The position numbers and the translations under genes are program-made. Shown one piece after another: positions 37,933 to 48,631 of a DNA stretch of 64,000 bases. Numbering within the stretch: position 1 is the first letter of the stretch; each line of letters begins with the position of its first letter. The stretch spans positions 3,162,001 through 3,226,000 of the forward strand of contig NZ_CP104285.1 in assembly GCF_025244905.1 (NCBI RefSeq), read 5' to 3'. The DNA comes from Enterobacter mori. GTDB lineage: Bacteria > Pseudomonadota > Gammaproteobacteria > Enterobacterales > Enterobacteriaceae. The notes below the pieces were generated by a model. It saw nothing but the letters and a program-made list of their open reading frames with translations. It searched no databases and had not been told where the DNA came from.

Positions 37933-40777
37933 ATATCCTCGTTTTTCGAACGCGTTCTGCGTAGATAGACAACGTCTGCTTCAATACGTCCAGCGTCACC
38001 GGCTTCGACAGGCAGCTGTCCATGCCAGACTCCAGACAGCGTTGCTTCTCTTCCGCCAGGGCGTTAGCCGTCACGCCAACAACCGGCAGCGTCAGGCCAA
38101 GCTGACGAATGCGCTGCGTCAGACGGTAGCCGTCCATATTTGGCATATTCACGTCGCTCAGCACGATATCAATATGGTTTTTACTCAGCACGTTCAGTGC
38201 ATCGACGCCATCGTTGGCGGTTTTACACTGATATCCGAGCGAGCCAAGCTGGTCGGCCAGCAGGCGACGGTTAATCGGATGGTCGTCCACCACCAGAATC
38301 ATCATATCGTCATTCATCGACGCCAGCGCATCCGGTGACGGGAGTGCCGTTGCGCCATCGCTGTCTTCAAGCTGTACGCTGTAAATGCGCGCCAATAGCC
38401 CTAACAGCTCATGCGGGGTCGCCACGCTGTGCACCCATTCCCCCGGCGCGCGCTCCAGCGGAATACCAATATGGCGACGGCAGAACATGATCACCCCTCT
38501 TCCCGGCCACGCGTGTTCCAGCATGTCGTCAGCGATCAGCATATCGTCCACGTCCGGGGTCTGGCCTTCATATCGGCATACCCGTACGCCGCTGTGGTTA
38601 AGCAGCGCCGTCAGATAATCATTGAGCGAAGCGTTATGCACCGCCAGCCAGCAGCGCTTGTCGCTCAGCCCATCGACCGTCGTTTTAGCCGGATACTGCG
38701 CCGAGTAGAGCGGAATCCGGATAGTGAACTGGCTTCCCATGCCCGGTTCGGTATCGACGGAGATATCCCCGTCCATCATGCTGATAAGCTTTTCACAAAT
38801 CGCCAGACCCAGCCCGGTGCCCTGGAAGTTGCGCTGCACGCCCGTCCCGACCTGGAAGAACGGGTCGAACAGACGGACTACCTCCTTCGCCGGGATACCC
38901 ACGCCCGTATCACGCACACGGATAGTCAGATAGTCCCCTACGCGGCAAACGTGAAGCACAATACAGCCGATATCGGTGAACTTGATGGCGTTGCTCAGCA
39001 GGTTGGATATGACCTGCTGCAGGCGCATCGGATCGCCGTGCAGCGTCAGCGGCACGTCCGGTTCGATAAAGCAGTACAGCCCCAGCTGTTTACGCACCAC
39101 CAGCGGCAGATAGTTGGCGCTAATGTGGTTCATGACCTCGCGCGGGGAAAACTCGCGCGGCTCGATTTTCAGCTGCTCGGACTCAATTTTTGAGAAATCG
39201 AGAATATCGCTGATGATTTTCAACAACAGGCTTGAAGAGTTGTTCATCGCCGTGACCAGACGATCAACCCCTTTCGGTAACTCTTTCGTCTGCAGCAGAT
39301 CGAGGTTACCGATGATCCCGTAAAGCGGCGTGCGCAGCTCGTGGCTTACGGTGGCAAGGAACATGGATTTAGACTGGCTGGCCTGCTCGGCAGCCTGCGC
39401 CATCTCCTGCAGCGACTCTTCCATTTTCACGCGTGCGGAGACATCAACCAGCACGCAAATGGCCACGTTTTCATTGCGATAGCGCGAATGCACAAAGCTG
39501 ATTTGCAGGTTGGTGTGGGTGCTGGTCAGCACGTCAACAAAGTTAACCTGCTGCCCGCAGATAATCTGCGTCAACCGCTGCCTGTCCTCATGCGTCAGCA
39601 TGTTCAGGTAGTTATGCGCCAGCTCGTTACTGAGGATATTGGTGCCGTCCTGGGTGCGCAGGATACAGATCCCCACCGGCGCAGAGGCGACAATCTTACG
39701 GTTGAACTGCTCATGTTCTTCGAGACGCTGGGCGTCTGCCTCTGCCGGAATAAATATCCGGCGCTCATACATGCGCGCCAGCATAAACAGCGCCACGCCC
39801 ACCGCGATATTCAGCAAAATGGCATTCAGAATCAGGATACGAATGCGTTCGAGCACCATATCCACCGGCACCGAATAGACAATGCTGAGAGACGACGGCG
39901 GCAGACTTTTCTTCAACACCAGCTCGCGGAAACCGGAGGTGTAGCCAAACCACGACCGCTCCTGCATCCAGTGCGGATCAACGTTCAAACGGTTATCCGG
40001 CCCGGCGAGGGAGATCAGGGAATGACCGTTTTCATCGAGAATGGTCACCCCCATCGGCAGGCTGCCCGGCGTGAAGAAGTTTTCCATGCGGATGGTTTGT
40101 TCAATGCCCAGCAGCGCCTGAAGGCGGTTGCCCAGATACACCGGCGTCAGGGCATAGAAATAGCCCACGCCCGTGCGCGGGCCCTGGCTAATCCAGAAGA
40201 TGTTATTCCCGCGCTCGTCCTGCGGCGCATTGCGGTATTTCACAATACGCTCATGCAGGCTTTTCAGCGCGTCATCGCGCTCTACGGGCATGTCGCGCAG
40301 GCCAAAATCGGCCATGCAGAGATTTTCGCTGCCAATCAGGTAGACGCGATTCAGGTCATAGGCCGCGGAGAAGTTGTCACGCCAGTAGCGCATAAACCAC
40401 GCCAGCGATTCCAGCGAGCCGCGCCAGGTACTGCCCATTGCGGAACAGTCAGAGTCCGGGAACAGGGGCTCAAAGTCGGGCACTTCGGCTTTATCATTGC
40501 GCCCACGAATGGCAAGAATACCGTTTTCCGCCGTCAGGCGATTCTCGGCAATGTACTTCAGCTCCTTCATGACGTCAGAGGTGCGCTGAATGTAGCGCTG
40601 GGCCTGATCGGAGCTAAGATTAAACTCCTGGCGGATCTCCGCTTCTTTCTGGTGTAGCGCGTTAACGATGAAAAACACCGAGAACAGGGCCACCAGCAAC
40701 CAAAGCAGTAGCGCCAGCGCCCGGAACAGATAGCGAGAGACTTTCAGCGTGGTACGAAAGGAGACGAGGTATTTCAA
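37931..40777 (-). CDS. rcsC: Hybrid sensor kinase RcsC
   Basis: The membrane sensor kinase at the head of the Rcs relay. It has 948 residues: helix at about 20-40; periplasmic domain to about 310; second helix (313-334); PAS-like linker; kinase core with His479 (ATVSHELRTPLYG); ATPase motifs NLLSNAIKF and GTGLGLAI; ABL region; C-terminal receiver with Asp near 875 (LSDVNMPNMDG). The start codon is TTG at 40777, with GGAG 11 bases upstream. No in-frame ATG gives the conserved N terminus. Confidence 0.96.
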   Translation of the reverse strand: MKYLVSFRTTLKVSRYLFRALALLLWLLVALFSVFFIVNALHQKEAEIRQEFNLSSDQAQRYIQRTSDVMKELKYIAENRLTAENGILAIRGRNDKAEVPDFEPLFPDSDCSAMGSTWRGSLESLAWFMRYWRDNFSAAYDLNRVYLIGSENLCMADFGLRDMPVERDDALKSLHERIVKYRNAPQDERGNNIFWISQGPRTGVGYFYALTPVYLGNRLQALLGIEQTIRMENFFTPGSLPMGVTILDENGHSLISLAGPDNRLNVDPHWMQERSWFGYTSGFRELVLKKSLPPSSLSIVYSVPVDMVLERIRILILNAILLNIAVGVALFMLARMYERRIFIPAEADAQRLEEHEQFNRKIVASAPVGICILRTQDGTNILSNELAHNYLNMLTHEDRQRLTQIICGQQVNFVDVLTSTHTNLQISFVHSRYRNENVAICVLVDVSARVKMEESLQEMAQAAEQASQSKSMFLATVSHELRTPLYGIIGNLDLLQTKELPKGVDRLVTAMNNSSSLLLKIISDILDFSKIESEQLKIEPREFSPREVMNHISANYLPLVVRKQLGLYCFIEPDVPLTLHGDPMRLQQVISNLLSNAIKFTDIGCIVLHVCRVGDYLTIRVRDTGVGIPAKEVVRLFDPFFQVGTGVQRNFQGTGLGLAICEKLISMMDGDISVDTEPGMGSQFTIRIPLYSAQYPAKTTVDGLSDKRCWLAVHNASLNDYLTALLNHSGVRVCRYEGQTPDVDDMLIADDMLEHAWPGRGVIMFCRRHIGIPLERAPGEWVHSVATPHELLGLLARIYSVQLEDSDGATALPSPDALASMNDDMMILVVDDHPINRRLLADQLGSLGYQCKTANDGVDALNVLSKNHIDIVLSDVNMPNMDGYRLTQRIRQLGLTLPVVGVTANALAEEKQRCLESGMDSCLSKPVTLDVLKQTLSIYAERVRKTRI

Positions 40778-40873
40778 AGGGGCGAGGCTCCGCCATCGGG
40801 GTCAAAAAGAATGTGGTTAAGGTAGCGGTAAACGCGGCTTGTCGCAACGTTCACTTGTCTGCTTGTGCAAAAG

Positions 40874-40898
40874 AAAAGGGCCGGAAACCGGCCCTTTT
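40874..40898 (-). terminator. Terminator of gyrA
   Basis: AAAAGGGCCGG-AAA-CCGGCCCTTTT, 14 bases beyond the gyrA stop. The hairpin is symmetric, with a TTTT tail on the minus strand. Confidence 0.9.
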
Positions 40899-40912
40899 AG
40901 CATCAGGAGACA

Positions 40913-43549
40913 TTACTCGTCAGCATCATCCGCTGCATCTTCGTCGGTGTCCGCTTCCGGCGCGATTTCATCATCGCCTTCCGCTACCGTACCATCGATG
41001 GAGTCGAGTTCTTCGTCATCCACAGGCTCAGCAACACGCTGCAGGCCCACCACGTTTTCATCTTCCGCTGTACGGATGAGGATCACGCCCTGGGTGTTAC
41101 GGCCTACCACGCTGATCTCAGATACGCGAGTACGCACCAGCGTACCGGCATCGGTGATCATCATGATCTGGTCGGCATCGTCCACCTGCACCGCGCCGAC
41201 AACGGAACCGTTGCGCTCGGTCACTTTGATAGAGATAACGCCCTGCGTGCCACGGGACTTAGTCGGATATTCGCTTTCCGCTGTACGTTTACCGTAGCCG
41301 TTCTGCGTGACGGTCAGGATCGCCCCTTCGCCGCGTGGAACGATCAGGGAAACAACGGCGTCTTCACCCGCCAGTTTGATCCCACGAACGCCTGTTGCCG
41401 TACGGCCCATTGCGCGGACCGCGTTCTCTTTAAAGCGCACCACTTTACCGGCGGCAGAGAACAGCATCACTTCATCGGAACCGGAGGTCAGATCCACGCC
41501 GATCAGTTCGTCGCCTTCGTTCAGGTTCACGGCGATAATACCGGCCGAACGCGGACGGCTGAATTCGGTCAGCGCGGTTTTCTTCACGGTACCGCTCGCG
41601 GTCGCCATAAAGACGTTCACGCCCTCTTCGTACTCGCGTACTGGCAGAATAGCGGTGATACGTTCATTCGCTTCCAGCGGCAGCAGGTTGACGATTGGAC
41701 GGCCACGCGCACCACGGCTTGCTTCCGGCAGCTGATAGACTTTCATCCAGTAGAGACGACCACGGCTTGAGAAGCAGAGGATCGTGTCATGGGTGTTCGC
41801 CACCAGCAGACGGTCAATAAAGTCTTCTTCTTTAATACGTGCCGCAGACTTCCCTTTACCGCCACGACGCTGTGCTTCGTAGTCGGTCAACGGCTGATAC
41901 TTCACGTAGCCCTGGTGAGACAGGGTCACCACAACGTCTTCCTGGTTGATCAGGTCTTCGATGTTGATGTCCGCGCTGTTGGCGGTGATTTCAGTGCGAC
42001 GCGCATCGCCGAACTGATCGCGGACCAGCTCCAGCTCTTCACGGATCACTTCCATCAGGCGCTCTGCGCTACCCAGGATATGCAGCAGCTCAGCAATCTG
42101 TTCCAGCAGCTCTTTGTATTCGTCGAGCAGTTTTTCATGCTCAAGGCCGGTCAGTTTCTGCAGACGCAGATCCAGAATCGCCTGTGCCTGCTGCTCGGTC
42201 AGATAGTACTGACCGTCGCGCACGCCGAATTCAGGCTCCAGCCACTCAGGACGCGCAGCGTCATCGCCCGCACGTTCCAGCATAGCGGCGACGTTGCCCA
42301 GTTCCCACGGACGCGCAATCAGGGCTGCTTTCGCTTCCGCCGGTGTCGGCGCACGGCGAATCAGCTCGATGATCGGGTCAATGTTTGCCAGTGCAACGGC
42401 CAGTGCTTCAAGGATGTGGGCACGGTCGCGGGCTTTGCGCAGTTCGAAGATAGTACGGCGAGTCACCACTTCACGGCGGTGGCGCACGAACGCGCTCAGG
42501 ATCTCTTTCAGGTTCATGATCTTCGGCTGGCCATGGTGCAGTGCAACCATGTTAATACCGAAGGAGACCTGAAGCTGAGTCTGGGAGTACAGGTTGTTCA
42601 GCACAACCTCGCCCACCGCGTCGCGTTTAATTTCAATCACGATGCGCATACCGTCTTTGTCAGACTCGTCACGCAGCGCGCTGATGCCTTCAACGCGTTT
42701 TTCTTTTACCAGCTCGGCGATTTTTTCAATCAGACGCGCTTTGTTCACCTGATACGGGATCTCGTGAACGATAATGGTTTCACGGCCGGTTTTGGCGTCC
42801 GCTTCCACTTCGGCGCGGGCACGGATGTAAATCTTGCCGCGACCGGTGCGGTACGCTTCTTCAATGCCACGACGGCCGTTGATGATCGCCGCCGTCGGGA
42901 AGTCCGGGCCCGGGATGTGTTCCATCAGCCCTTCAATGCTGATCTCTTCATCGTCGATATAGGCCAGACAGCCGTTGATCACTTCGGTGATGTTGTGTGG
43001 CGGAATGTTGGTTGCCATACCGACCGCGATACCGGACGAACCGTTCACTAACAGGTTCGGGATCTTAGTTGGCATAACATCAGGAATGCGCTCGGTGCCG
43101 TCGTAGTTATCGACGAAATCAACGGTCTCTTTTTCCAGGTCGGCCATCAGCTCGTGGGCGATTTTCGACATACGGATTTCCGTATAACGCATCGCCGCCG
43201 CGGAGTCGCCGTCAACAGAACCAAAGTTACCCTGACCATCTACCAGCATATAACGCAAGGAGAATGGCTGCGCCATACGGACGATGGTGTCATAAACGGC
43301 GGTATCACCATGCGGGTGATATTTACCGATGACGTCACCCACGACGCGGGCAGATTTTTTATAGGCTTTATTCCAGTCATTGCCCAATACGTTCATGGCG
43401 TATAGTACGCGACGGTGTACCGGCTTAAGGCCATCGCGGACGTCCGGCAGCGCACGGCCAACAATGACCGACATCGCATAGTCCAGATAGGAGCTCTTCA
43501 GCTCTTCCTCGATGTTAACCGGTGTAATTTCTCTCGCAAGGTCGCTCAT
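40913..43549 (-). CDS. gyrA: DNA gyrase subunit A
   Basis: The breakage-reunion subunit of DNA gyrase, target of quinolones. It has 878 residues, slightly longer than in E. coli (875) because of an acidic C-terminal tail ([14 protein letters not shown]). The catalytic tyrosine lies in the segment ending RYTEIR, and the GyrA box QRRGGKG is present, so the enzyme should wrap DNA and supercoil. The quinolone-determining region reads [11 protein letters not shown]: position 83 is Thr (codon ACC) and position 87 is Asp. E. coli has Ser83. Confidence 0.98.
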   Translation of the reverse strand: MSDLAREITPVNIEEELKSSYLDYAMSVIVGRALPDVRDGLKPVHRRVLYAMNVLGNDWNKAYKKSARVVGDVIGKYHPHGDTAVYDTIVRMAQPFSLRYMLVDGQGNFGSVDGDSAAAMRYTEIRMSKIAHELMADLEKETVDFVDNYDGTERIPDVMPTKIPNLLVNGSSGIAVGMATNIPPHNITEVINGCLAYIDDEEISIEGLMEHIPGPDFPTAAIINGRRGIEEAYRTGRGKIYIRARAEVEADAKTGRETIIVHEIPYQVNKARLIEKIAELVKEKRVEGISALRDESDKDGMRIVIEIKRDAVGEVVLNNLYSQTQLQVSFGINMVALHHGQPKIMNLKEILSAFVRHRREVVTRRTIFELRKARDRAHILEALAVALANIDPIIELIRRAPTPAEAKAALIARPWELGNVAAMLERAGDDAARPEWLEPEFGVRDGQYYLTEQQAQAILDLRLQKLTGLEHEKLLDEYKELLEQIAELLHILGSAERLMEVIREELELVRDQFGDARRTEITANSADINIEDLINQEDVVVTLSHQGYVKYQPLTDYEAQRRGGKGKSAARIKEEDFIDRLLVANTHDTILCFSSRGRLYWMKVYQLPEASRGARGRPIVNLLPLEANERITAILPVREYEEGVNVFMATASGTVKKTALTEFSRPRSAGIIAVNLNEGDELIGVDLTSGSDEVMLFSAAGKVVRFKENAVRAMGRTATGVRGIKLAGEDAVVSLIVPRGEGAILTVTQNGYGKRTAESEYPTKSRGTQGVISIKVTERNGSVVGAVQVDDADQIMMITDAGTLVRTRVSEISVVGRNTQGVILIRTAEDENVVGLQRVAEPVDDEELDSIDGTVAEGDDEIAPEADTDEDAADDADE

Positions 43550-43593
43550 CTAACCGCTATCCCTCTACTGTATCCCGGATTCAAAGGTCGCAA

Positions 43594-43599
43594 ATTATA
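43594..43599 (-). promoter_or_regulatory. Probable gyrA -10 element
   Basis: A perfect TATAAT on the minus strand (within TGTTATAAT), 45 bases from the gyrA start. The -35 is poor (TACCTC), as is usual for the relaxation-stimulated gyrA promoter. Confidence 0.55.
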
Positions 43600-43695
43600 A
43601 CACAGCCGCGGTGATTGAGGTAAACCAATAAGCTTTATTCACCCGCGCGGGCTGATATACTCCTTTGTCTTGCTAAATAAGGAGTAAAAGCGCCC

Positions 43696-44424
43696 ATGAA
43701 TGCCGAAAAATCCCCGGTGGCTCACAACGTTGACCACGAAGAGATTGCCAAATTTGAAGCGGTGGCGTCCCGCTGGTGGGATCTCGAAGGTGAGTTCAAA
43801 CCGCTGCATCGCATTAACCCGCTGCGTCTGGGCTATATCGCGGAGCGTTCCGGCGGTCTGTTCGGTAAGAAGGTGCTCGACGTCGGTTGCGGCGGCGGCA
43901 TTCTGGCTGAGAGCATGGCGCGCGAAAGGGCCACCGTTACCGGCCTCGATATGGGCTTTGAACCGTTGCAGGTCGCCCGCCTTCACGCGCTGGAGTCCGG
44001 CATTCAGGTGGAATACGTGCAGGAAACCGTGGAAGAGCACGCGGCAAAACATGCCCATCAGTACGATATCGTGACCTGTATGGAGATGCTGGAGCACGTT
44101 CCAGACCCGCAGTCCGTGGTGCATGCCTGTGCAAAACTGGTGAAACCGGGTGGTCAGGTCTTCTTCTCGACCATCAACCGCAACGGAAAAGCCTGGCTGA
44201 TGGCCGTTGTTGGCGCAGAATATGTGCTGCGCATGGTGCCCAAAGGCACGCACGACGTGAAGAAATTCATCAAGCCGGCGGAGTTATTAAGCTGGGTTGA
44301 CCAGACGTGGCTCAAGGAGCAGCACATCACCGGCCTGCATTACAATCCATTAACGGATAAATTCAAGCTCGCACCGGGCGTAGATGTTAATTATATGTTG
44401 CACACAACCACCAAAAACACCTAA
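43696..44424 (+). CDS. ubiG: Ubiquinone O-methyltransferase UbiG
   Basis: An S-adenosylmethionine-dependent enzyme that carries out both O-methylations in ubiquinone synthesis. It has 242 residues with the SAM motif [16 protein letters not shown] at about 60-75 and the conserved N terminus [25 protein letters not shown] lies 13 bases before the ATG. It diverges from gyrA as in E. coli. Confidence 0.97.
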   Translation: MNAEKSPVAHNVDHEEIAKFEAVASRWWDLEGEFKPLHRINPLRLGYIAERSGGLFGKKVLDVGCGGGILAESMARERATVTGLDMGFEPLQVARLHALESGIQVEYVQETVEEHAAKHAHQYDIVTCMEMLEHVPDPQSVVHACAKLVKPGGQVFFSTINRNGKAWLMAVVGAEYVLRMVPKGTHDVKKFIKPAELLSWVDQTWLKEQHITGLHYNPLTDKFKLAPGVDVNYMLHTTTKNT

Positions 44425-44447
44425 CGTCATTCGTTATTCTTATAAAG

Positions 44448-44472
44448 ATTGCGCGACATCATGTTGCGCAAT
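44448..44472 (+). other. Inverted repeat after ubiG
   Basis: ATTGCGC and GCGCAAT form a 7-bp stem with an 11-base loop, 24 bases past the ubiG stop. There is no T-run. It may be a weak terminator. Confidence 0.35.
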
Positions 44473-44644
44473 TCTGACCTCTCGTTGAAGAAATCAGCAC
44501 TCGATCAAATTTTGAATTTTTTTTCTTAATTATTGACAACTCGTCCAGGCCTTACGGTACGAGGACTTACGCTTTTTTACCCATTCACAACCTCAATTTA
44601 ACGTCAAAATCAACCCTTGTGCTGAAATGATTCGATACTAGAAT

Positions 44645-44731
44645 ACTCACCATATAGCGTTTTTCTTATCGCAAACCCCCTATATGTAGTATTTATCCAC
44701 AGAGTTAGTCACAAGACGGATCTGTGGATAA
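44645..44731 (+). promoter_or_regulatory. nrdA control region: two NrdR boxes and two DnaA boxes
   Basis: NrdR-like boxes at 44645-44660 (ACTCACCATATAGCGT) and 44677-44692 (CCCCTATATGTAGTAT) are 32 bp apart, the three-turn spacing expected for cooperative NrdR binding. Perfect DnaA boxes TTATCCACA (44693-44701) and its inverse TGTGGATAA (44723-44731) follow. This is the known E. coli arrangement coupling dNTP supply to replication. The remaining upstream DNA (44473-44644) holds nothing I can name. Confidence 0.8.
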
Positions 44732-44771
44732 GCGGGGGATATTTTTTATTTCACGGACAGGTAAAACCCAC

Positions 44772-47057
44772 ATGAATCAGAGTCTGCTGGTGACAAAGCG
44801 CGACGGTACTACCGAGCGTATCAATCTGGACAAAATCCATCGAGTTCTCGACTGGGCAGCAGAAGGACTGAACAACGTATCTATCTCCCAGGTTGAACTG
44901 CGTTCTCACATTCAGTTCTACGACGGCATTAAAACGTCTGATATCCACGAAACCATTATCAAAGCAGCGGCAGATCTGATCTCCCGCGAAGCACCGGATT
45001 ATCAGTACCTCGCTGCGCGTCTGGCCATCTTCCACCTGCGTAAGAAAGCCTACGGCCAGTTTGAGCCGCCGAAGCTGTACGATCACGTGGTGAAAATGGT
45101 TGAGCTGGGCAAATACGATACGCATCTGCTGGAAGACTATACGGAAGAAGAGTTCGAGCAGATGAACGAGTTTATCGATCACTGGCGCGACATGAACTTC
45201 TCCTACGCGGCGGTGAAGCAGCTCGAAGGTAAATACCTGGTTCAGAACCGTGTGACGGGCGAAATCTACGAGAGCGCCCAGTTCCTCTATATTCTGGTGG
45301 CCGCCTGCCTGTTCTCTAACTACCCGCGTGAGACCCGCCTCTCCTACGTGAAGCGTTTCTACGATGCGGTCTCCACGTTCAAGATTTCTCTGCCGACGCC
45401 AATCATGTCTGGCGTGCGTACCCCAACCCGTCAGTTCAGCTCCTGCGTACTGATCGAGTGTGGTGACAGCCTGGATTCCATCAACGCCACCTCCAGCGCC
45501 ATCGTGAAATACGTTTCCCAGCGCGCCGGTATCGGCATCAATGCCGGTCGCATCCGTGCGCTGGGCAGCCCGATTCGCGGTGGTGAAGCGTTCCACACCG
45601 GCTGTATCCCGTTCTATAAGCACTTCCAGACGGCAGTAAAATCCTGCTCTCAGGGCGGCGTGCGCGGCGGTGCTGCGACGCTGTTCTACCCAATGTGGCA
45701 CCTGGAAGTGGAAAGCCTGCTGGTTCTGAAGAACAACCGCGGCGTGGAAGGCAACCGCGTGCGTCACATGGACTACGGCGTGCAGATCAACAAGCTGATG
45801 TACACCCGTCTGCTGAAAGGTGAAGACATCACCCTGTTCAGCCCGTCCGACGTCCCGGGCCTGTACGACGCGTTCTTCGCCGATCAGGACGAGTTCGAGC
45901 GTCTGTACACCAAATACGAAAAAGACGACAGCATCCGTAAGCAGCGCGTGAAGGCGGTAGACCTGTTCTCCCTGATGATGCAGGAACGTGCTTCTACCGG
46001 CCGTATCTACATCCAGAACGTGGACCACTGCAACACCCACAGCCCGTTCGACCCGGTCGTCGCACCCGTGCGCCAGTCTAACCTGTGCCTGGAGATCGCT
46101 CTGCCAACCAAGCCGCTGGAAGACGTGAACGACGAAAACGGCGAAATCGCCCTGTGTACGCTGTCCGCGTTCAACCTGGGTGCAATTAAAACCCTGGACG
46201 AGCTGGAAGAGCTGGCCGTGCTGGCGGTTCGCGCGCTCGACGCCCTGCTGGATTACCAGGATTACCCAATCCCGGCGGCAAAACGCGGTGCAATGGGCCG
46301 TCGTACTCTGGGTATCGGCGTGATCAACTTCGCCTACTGGCTGGCGAAAAACGGCAAGCGTTACTCCGACGGCAGCGCTAACAACCTGACGCACCAGACG
46401 TTCGAAGCCATTCAGTACTACCTGATGAAAGCCTCCAACGAGCTGGCGAAAGAGCAAGGCGCGTGCCCGTGGTTCAACGAAACCACCTACGCGAAAGGCA
46501 TTCTGCCGATCGACACCTATAAGAAAGACCTGGATGCGATCGTCAGCGAGCCGCTGCACCTCGACTGGGAAGGCCTGCGTGAGTCCATCAAGACCCACGG
46601 CCTGCGTAACTCAACGCTCTCTGCCCTGATGCCGTCCGAGACCTCTTCGCAGATCTCCAACGCCACCAACGGTATTGAACCGCCGCGCGGCCATGTCAGT
46701 ATCAAAGCCTCGAAAGACGGCGTGCTGCGTCAGGTCGTACCGGACTACGAAACGCTGGGCAACAACTACGAGCTGCTGTGGGAAATGCCAAACAACGACG
46801 GCTACCTGCAGCTGGTGGGTATCATGCAGAAGTTTATCGACCAGTCGATCTCTGCCAATACCAACTATGACCCGACGCGCTTCCCGTCCGGCAAGGTACC
46901 GATGCAGCAACTGCTGAAAGACCTGCTGACCGCGTATAAGTTTGGCGTGAAAACCCTGTACTATCACAACACCCGTGACGGTGCGGAAGACGCGCAGGAC
47001 GATATGGTGCCGTCAATTCAGGACGATGGCTGCGAAAGCGGCGCATGTAAGATCTAA
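44772..47057 (+). CDS. nrdA: Ribonucleoside-diphosphate reductase 1 subunit alpha
   Basis: The catalytic R1 subunit of the aerobic class Ia enzyme, reducing NDPs to dNDPs. It has 761 residues, as in E. coli. The N-terminal ATP-cone ([19 protein letters not shown]) gives dATP feedback control. The catalytic core has the active-site cysteines, including [11 protein letters not shown]. The redox-relay cysteine pair is in the C-terminal tail CESGACKI. The ATG at 44772 agrees with E. coli; a longer upstream frame is not supported. Confidence 0.98.
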   Translation: MNQSLLVTKRDGTTERINLDKIHRVLDWAAEGLNNVSISQVELRSHIQFYDGIKTSDIHETIIKAAADLISREAPDYQYLAARLAIFHLRKKAYGQFEPPKLYDHVVKMVELGKYDTHLLEDYTEEEFEQMNEFIDHWRDMNFSYAAVKQLEGKYLVQNRVTGEIYESAQFLYILVAACLFSNYPRETRLSYVKRFYDAVSTFKISLPTPIMSGVRTPTRQFSSCVLIECGDSLDSINATSSAIVKYVSQRAGIGINAGRIRALGSPIRGGEAFHTGCIPFYKHFQTAVKSCSQGGVRGGAATLFYPMWHLEVESLLVLKNNRGVEGNRVRHMDYGVQINKLMYTRLLKGEDITLFSPSDVPGLYDAFFADQDEFERLYTKYEKDDSIRKQRVKAVDLFSLMMQERASTGRIYIQNVDHCNTHSPFDPVVAPVRQSNLCLEIALPTKPLEDVNDENGEIALCTLSAFNLGAIKTLDELEELAVLAVRALDALLDYQDYPIPAAKRGAMGRRTLGIGVINFAYWLAKNGKRYSDGSANNLTHQTFEAIQYYLMKASNELAKEQGACPWFNETTYAKGILPIDTYKKDLDAIVSEPLHLDWEGLRESIKTHGLRNSTLSALMPSETSSQISNATNGIEPPRGHVSIKASKDGVLRQVVPDYETLGNNYELLWEMPNNDGYLQLVGIMQKFIDQSISANTNYDPTRFPSGKVPMQQLLKDLLTAYKFGVKTLYYHNTRDGAEDAQDDMVPSIQDDGCESGACKI

Positions 47058-47063
47058 GCACTT

Positions 47064-47131
47064 CGCCGGGTGGCGCTACGCTTACCCGGCCTACGGTTTT
47101 GTAGGCCCGGCAAACGCAGTGCCGCCGGGCA
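47064..47131. repeat. BIME between nrdA and nrdB
   Basis: REP units GCCGGGTGGCGCTACGC and GCAGTGCCGCCGGGC are joined by GGCCTAC...GTAGGCC. It lies inside the nrdAB operon, between the nrdA stop and the nrdB Shine-Dalgarno. Confidence 0.9.
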
Positions 47132-47157
47132 ATAAAATCTCAACAGGACTCACCGCA

Positions 47158-48288
47158 ATGGCATATACCACCTTTTCACAGACGAAAAACGACCAGCTCA
47201 AAGAGCCGATGTTCTTCGGCCAGCCGGTCAACGTGGCACGCTACGATCAGCAAAAATATGACATCTTCGAAAAGCTGATTGAAAAGCAACTTTCCTTCTT
47301 CTGGCGCCCGGAAGAAGTGGACGTTTCCCGCGACCGTATCGATTTCCAGGCGTTGCCGGATCACGAAAAGCATATCTTCCTCAGCAACCTGAAGTATCAG
47401 ACGCTGCTGGACTCCATTCAGGGCCGTAGCCCGAACGTGGCGCTGCTGCCGCTGATCTCCATTCCTGAGCTGGAAACCTGGGTGGAAACCTGGGCGTTCT
47501 CCGAGACGATCCACTCCCGTTCTTACACCCACATCATCCGCAACATCGTGAACGATCCGGCGGTGGTGTTTGACGATATCGTCACCAACGAACAGATCCA
47601 GAAGCGCGCGGAAGGCATTGCGCACTACTACGACGAGCTGATCGAGATGACCAGCTACTGGCATCTGCTGGGCGAAGGCACGCACAACGTGAACGGCAAA
47701 ACCATTACCGTGAACCTGCGCGCGCTGAAAAAGCAGCTGTACCTGTGCCTGATGAGCGTCAACGCGCTGGAAGCGATCCGCTTCTACGTGAGCTTCGCCT
47801 GCTCCTTCGCCTTTGCCGAGCGCAAGCTGATGGAAGGTAACGCCAAAATCATCCGCCTGATCGCCCGTGACGAAGCCCTGCACCTGACCGGGACTCAGCA
47901 CATGCTGAACCTGCTGCGCAGCGGTACGGACGACCCGGAAATGGCTGCGATTGCCGAAGAGTGCAAGCAGGAATGCTACGATCTGTTCGTGCTGGCGGCC
48001 CAGCAGGAGAAAGAGTGGGCAGACTACCTGTTCCGCGACGGCTCCATGATTGGCCTGAACAAAGACATCCTGTGCCAGTACGTGGAGTACATCACCAACA
48101 TCCGCATGCAGGCGGTCGGTCTCGACCTGCCGTTCCAGACGCGCTCTAACCCCATCCCGTGGATCAACACCTGGCTGGTGTCCGATAACGTGCAGGTCGC
48201 GCCGCAGGAAGTGGAAGTGAGTTCTTACCTGGTCGGGCAGATTGATTCTGAAGTCAACACCGACGACCTGAGCGACTTCCAGCTCTGA
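47158..48288 (+). CDS. nrdB: Ribonucleoside-diphosphate reductase 1 subunit beta
   Basis: The R2 subunit housing the diferric-tyrosyl radical. It has 376 residues. The radical tyrosine (Tyr122 in the mature numbering, SRSYTHI) and iron ligands Asp84 (LLDSIQ), Glu115 and His118 (FSETIHS) are all present. AGGA precedes the ATG at 47158. The TGA stop overlaps the yfaE ATG. Transcription is expected from the nrdA promoter, through the BIME. Confidence 0.98.
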   Translation: MAYTTFSQTKNDQLKEPMFFGQPVNVARYDQQKYDIFEKLIEKQLSFFWRPEEVDVSRDRIDFQALPDHEKHIFLSNLKYQTLLDSIQGRSPNVALLPLISIPELETWVETWAFSETIHSRSYTHIIRNIVNDPAVVFDDIVTNEQIQKRAEGIAHYYDELIEMTSYWHLLGEGTHNVNGKTITVNLRALKKQLYLCLMSVNALEAIRFYVSFACSFAFAERKLMEGNAKIIRLIARDEALHLTGTQHMLNLLRSGTDDPEMAAIAEECKQECYDLFVLAAQQEKEWADYLFRDGSMIGLNKDILCQYVEYITNIRMQAVGLDLPFQTRSNPIPWINTWLVSDNVQVAPQEVEVSSYLVGQIDSEVNTDDLSDFQL

Positions 48289-48542
48289 TGAGCCGCGTAA
48301 CGTTGAGTCTTTCTGGTACAGAAGTGATGTGCCAGGAAGAGCACCCTTCTCTGCTGGTGGCGCTTGAAGCCCATCAGGTTGAAGTGGAGTACCAGTGTCG
48401 TGAAGGCTATTGCGGCTCGTGCCGCTGCCGTCTGGTCGCAGGCCAGGTGGACTGGCTGACCGAACCGCTGGCCTTTATCAACGAAGGGGAAATTTTGCCC
48501 TGCTGCTGCCGGGCAAAAGGCGATATTGAGATTGAGATGTGA
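48288..48542 (+). CDS. yfaE: 2Fe-2S ferredoxin-like protein YfaE
   Basis: An 84-residue ferredoxin that maintains or reactivates the diiron-tyrosyl cofactor of NrdB in E. coli. Plant-type 2Fe-2S ligands are seen in CREGYCGSC and the later CCC near residue 73. The ATG overlaps the nrdB stop (TGATG), implying coupled translation and matched amounts. Confidence 0.95.
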   Translation: MSRVTLSLSGTEVMCQEEHPSLLVALEAHQVEVEYQCREGYCGSCRCRLVAGQVDWLTEPLAFINEGEILPCCCRAKGDIEIEM

Positions 48543-48546
48543 TGGT

Positions 48547-48622
48547 GTCGGGTGGCGCTTCGCTTACCCGACCTACAAAACCACAGTTCGTAGGCCGGGT
48601 AAGGCGCAGCCGCCACCCGGCA
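48547..48622. repeat. BIME between yfaE and glpQ
   Basis: REP units TCGGGTGGCGCTTCGC and GGTAAGGCGCAGCCGCCACC surround a linker with CCTAC...GTAGG, in the convergent gap. It is the only structure there that could act as a transcript end. Confidence 0.9.
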
Positions 48623-48631
48623 ATTTCAGCG

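Noticed and set aside
39341..40657. 438-codon open frame antisense to rcsC
   Set aside because: Low-complexity, His/Gln/Arg-rich translation without domain features, fully inside rcsC.
41789..43051. 420-codon open frame antisense to gyrA
   Set aside because: Same codon-bias artefact. gyrA is intact and conserved over the whole span.
44751..46598. 615-codon open frame antisense to nrdA
   Set aside because: It is the mirror of a highly expressed, codon-biased gene. The translation has no recognisable domain, and nrdA on the other strand is certain.
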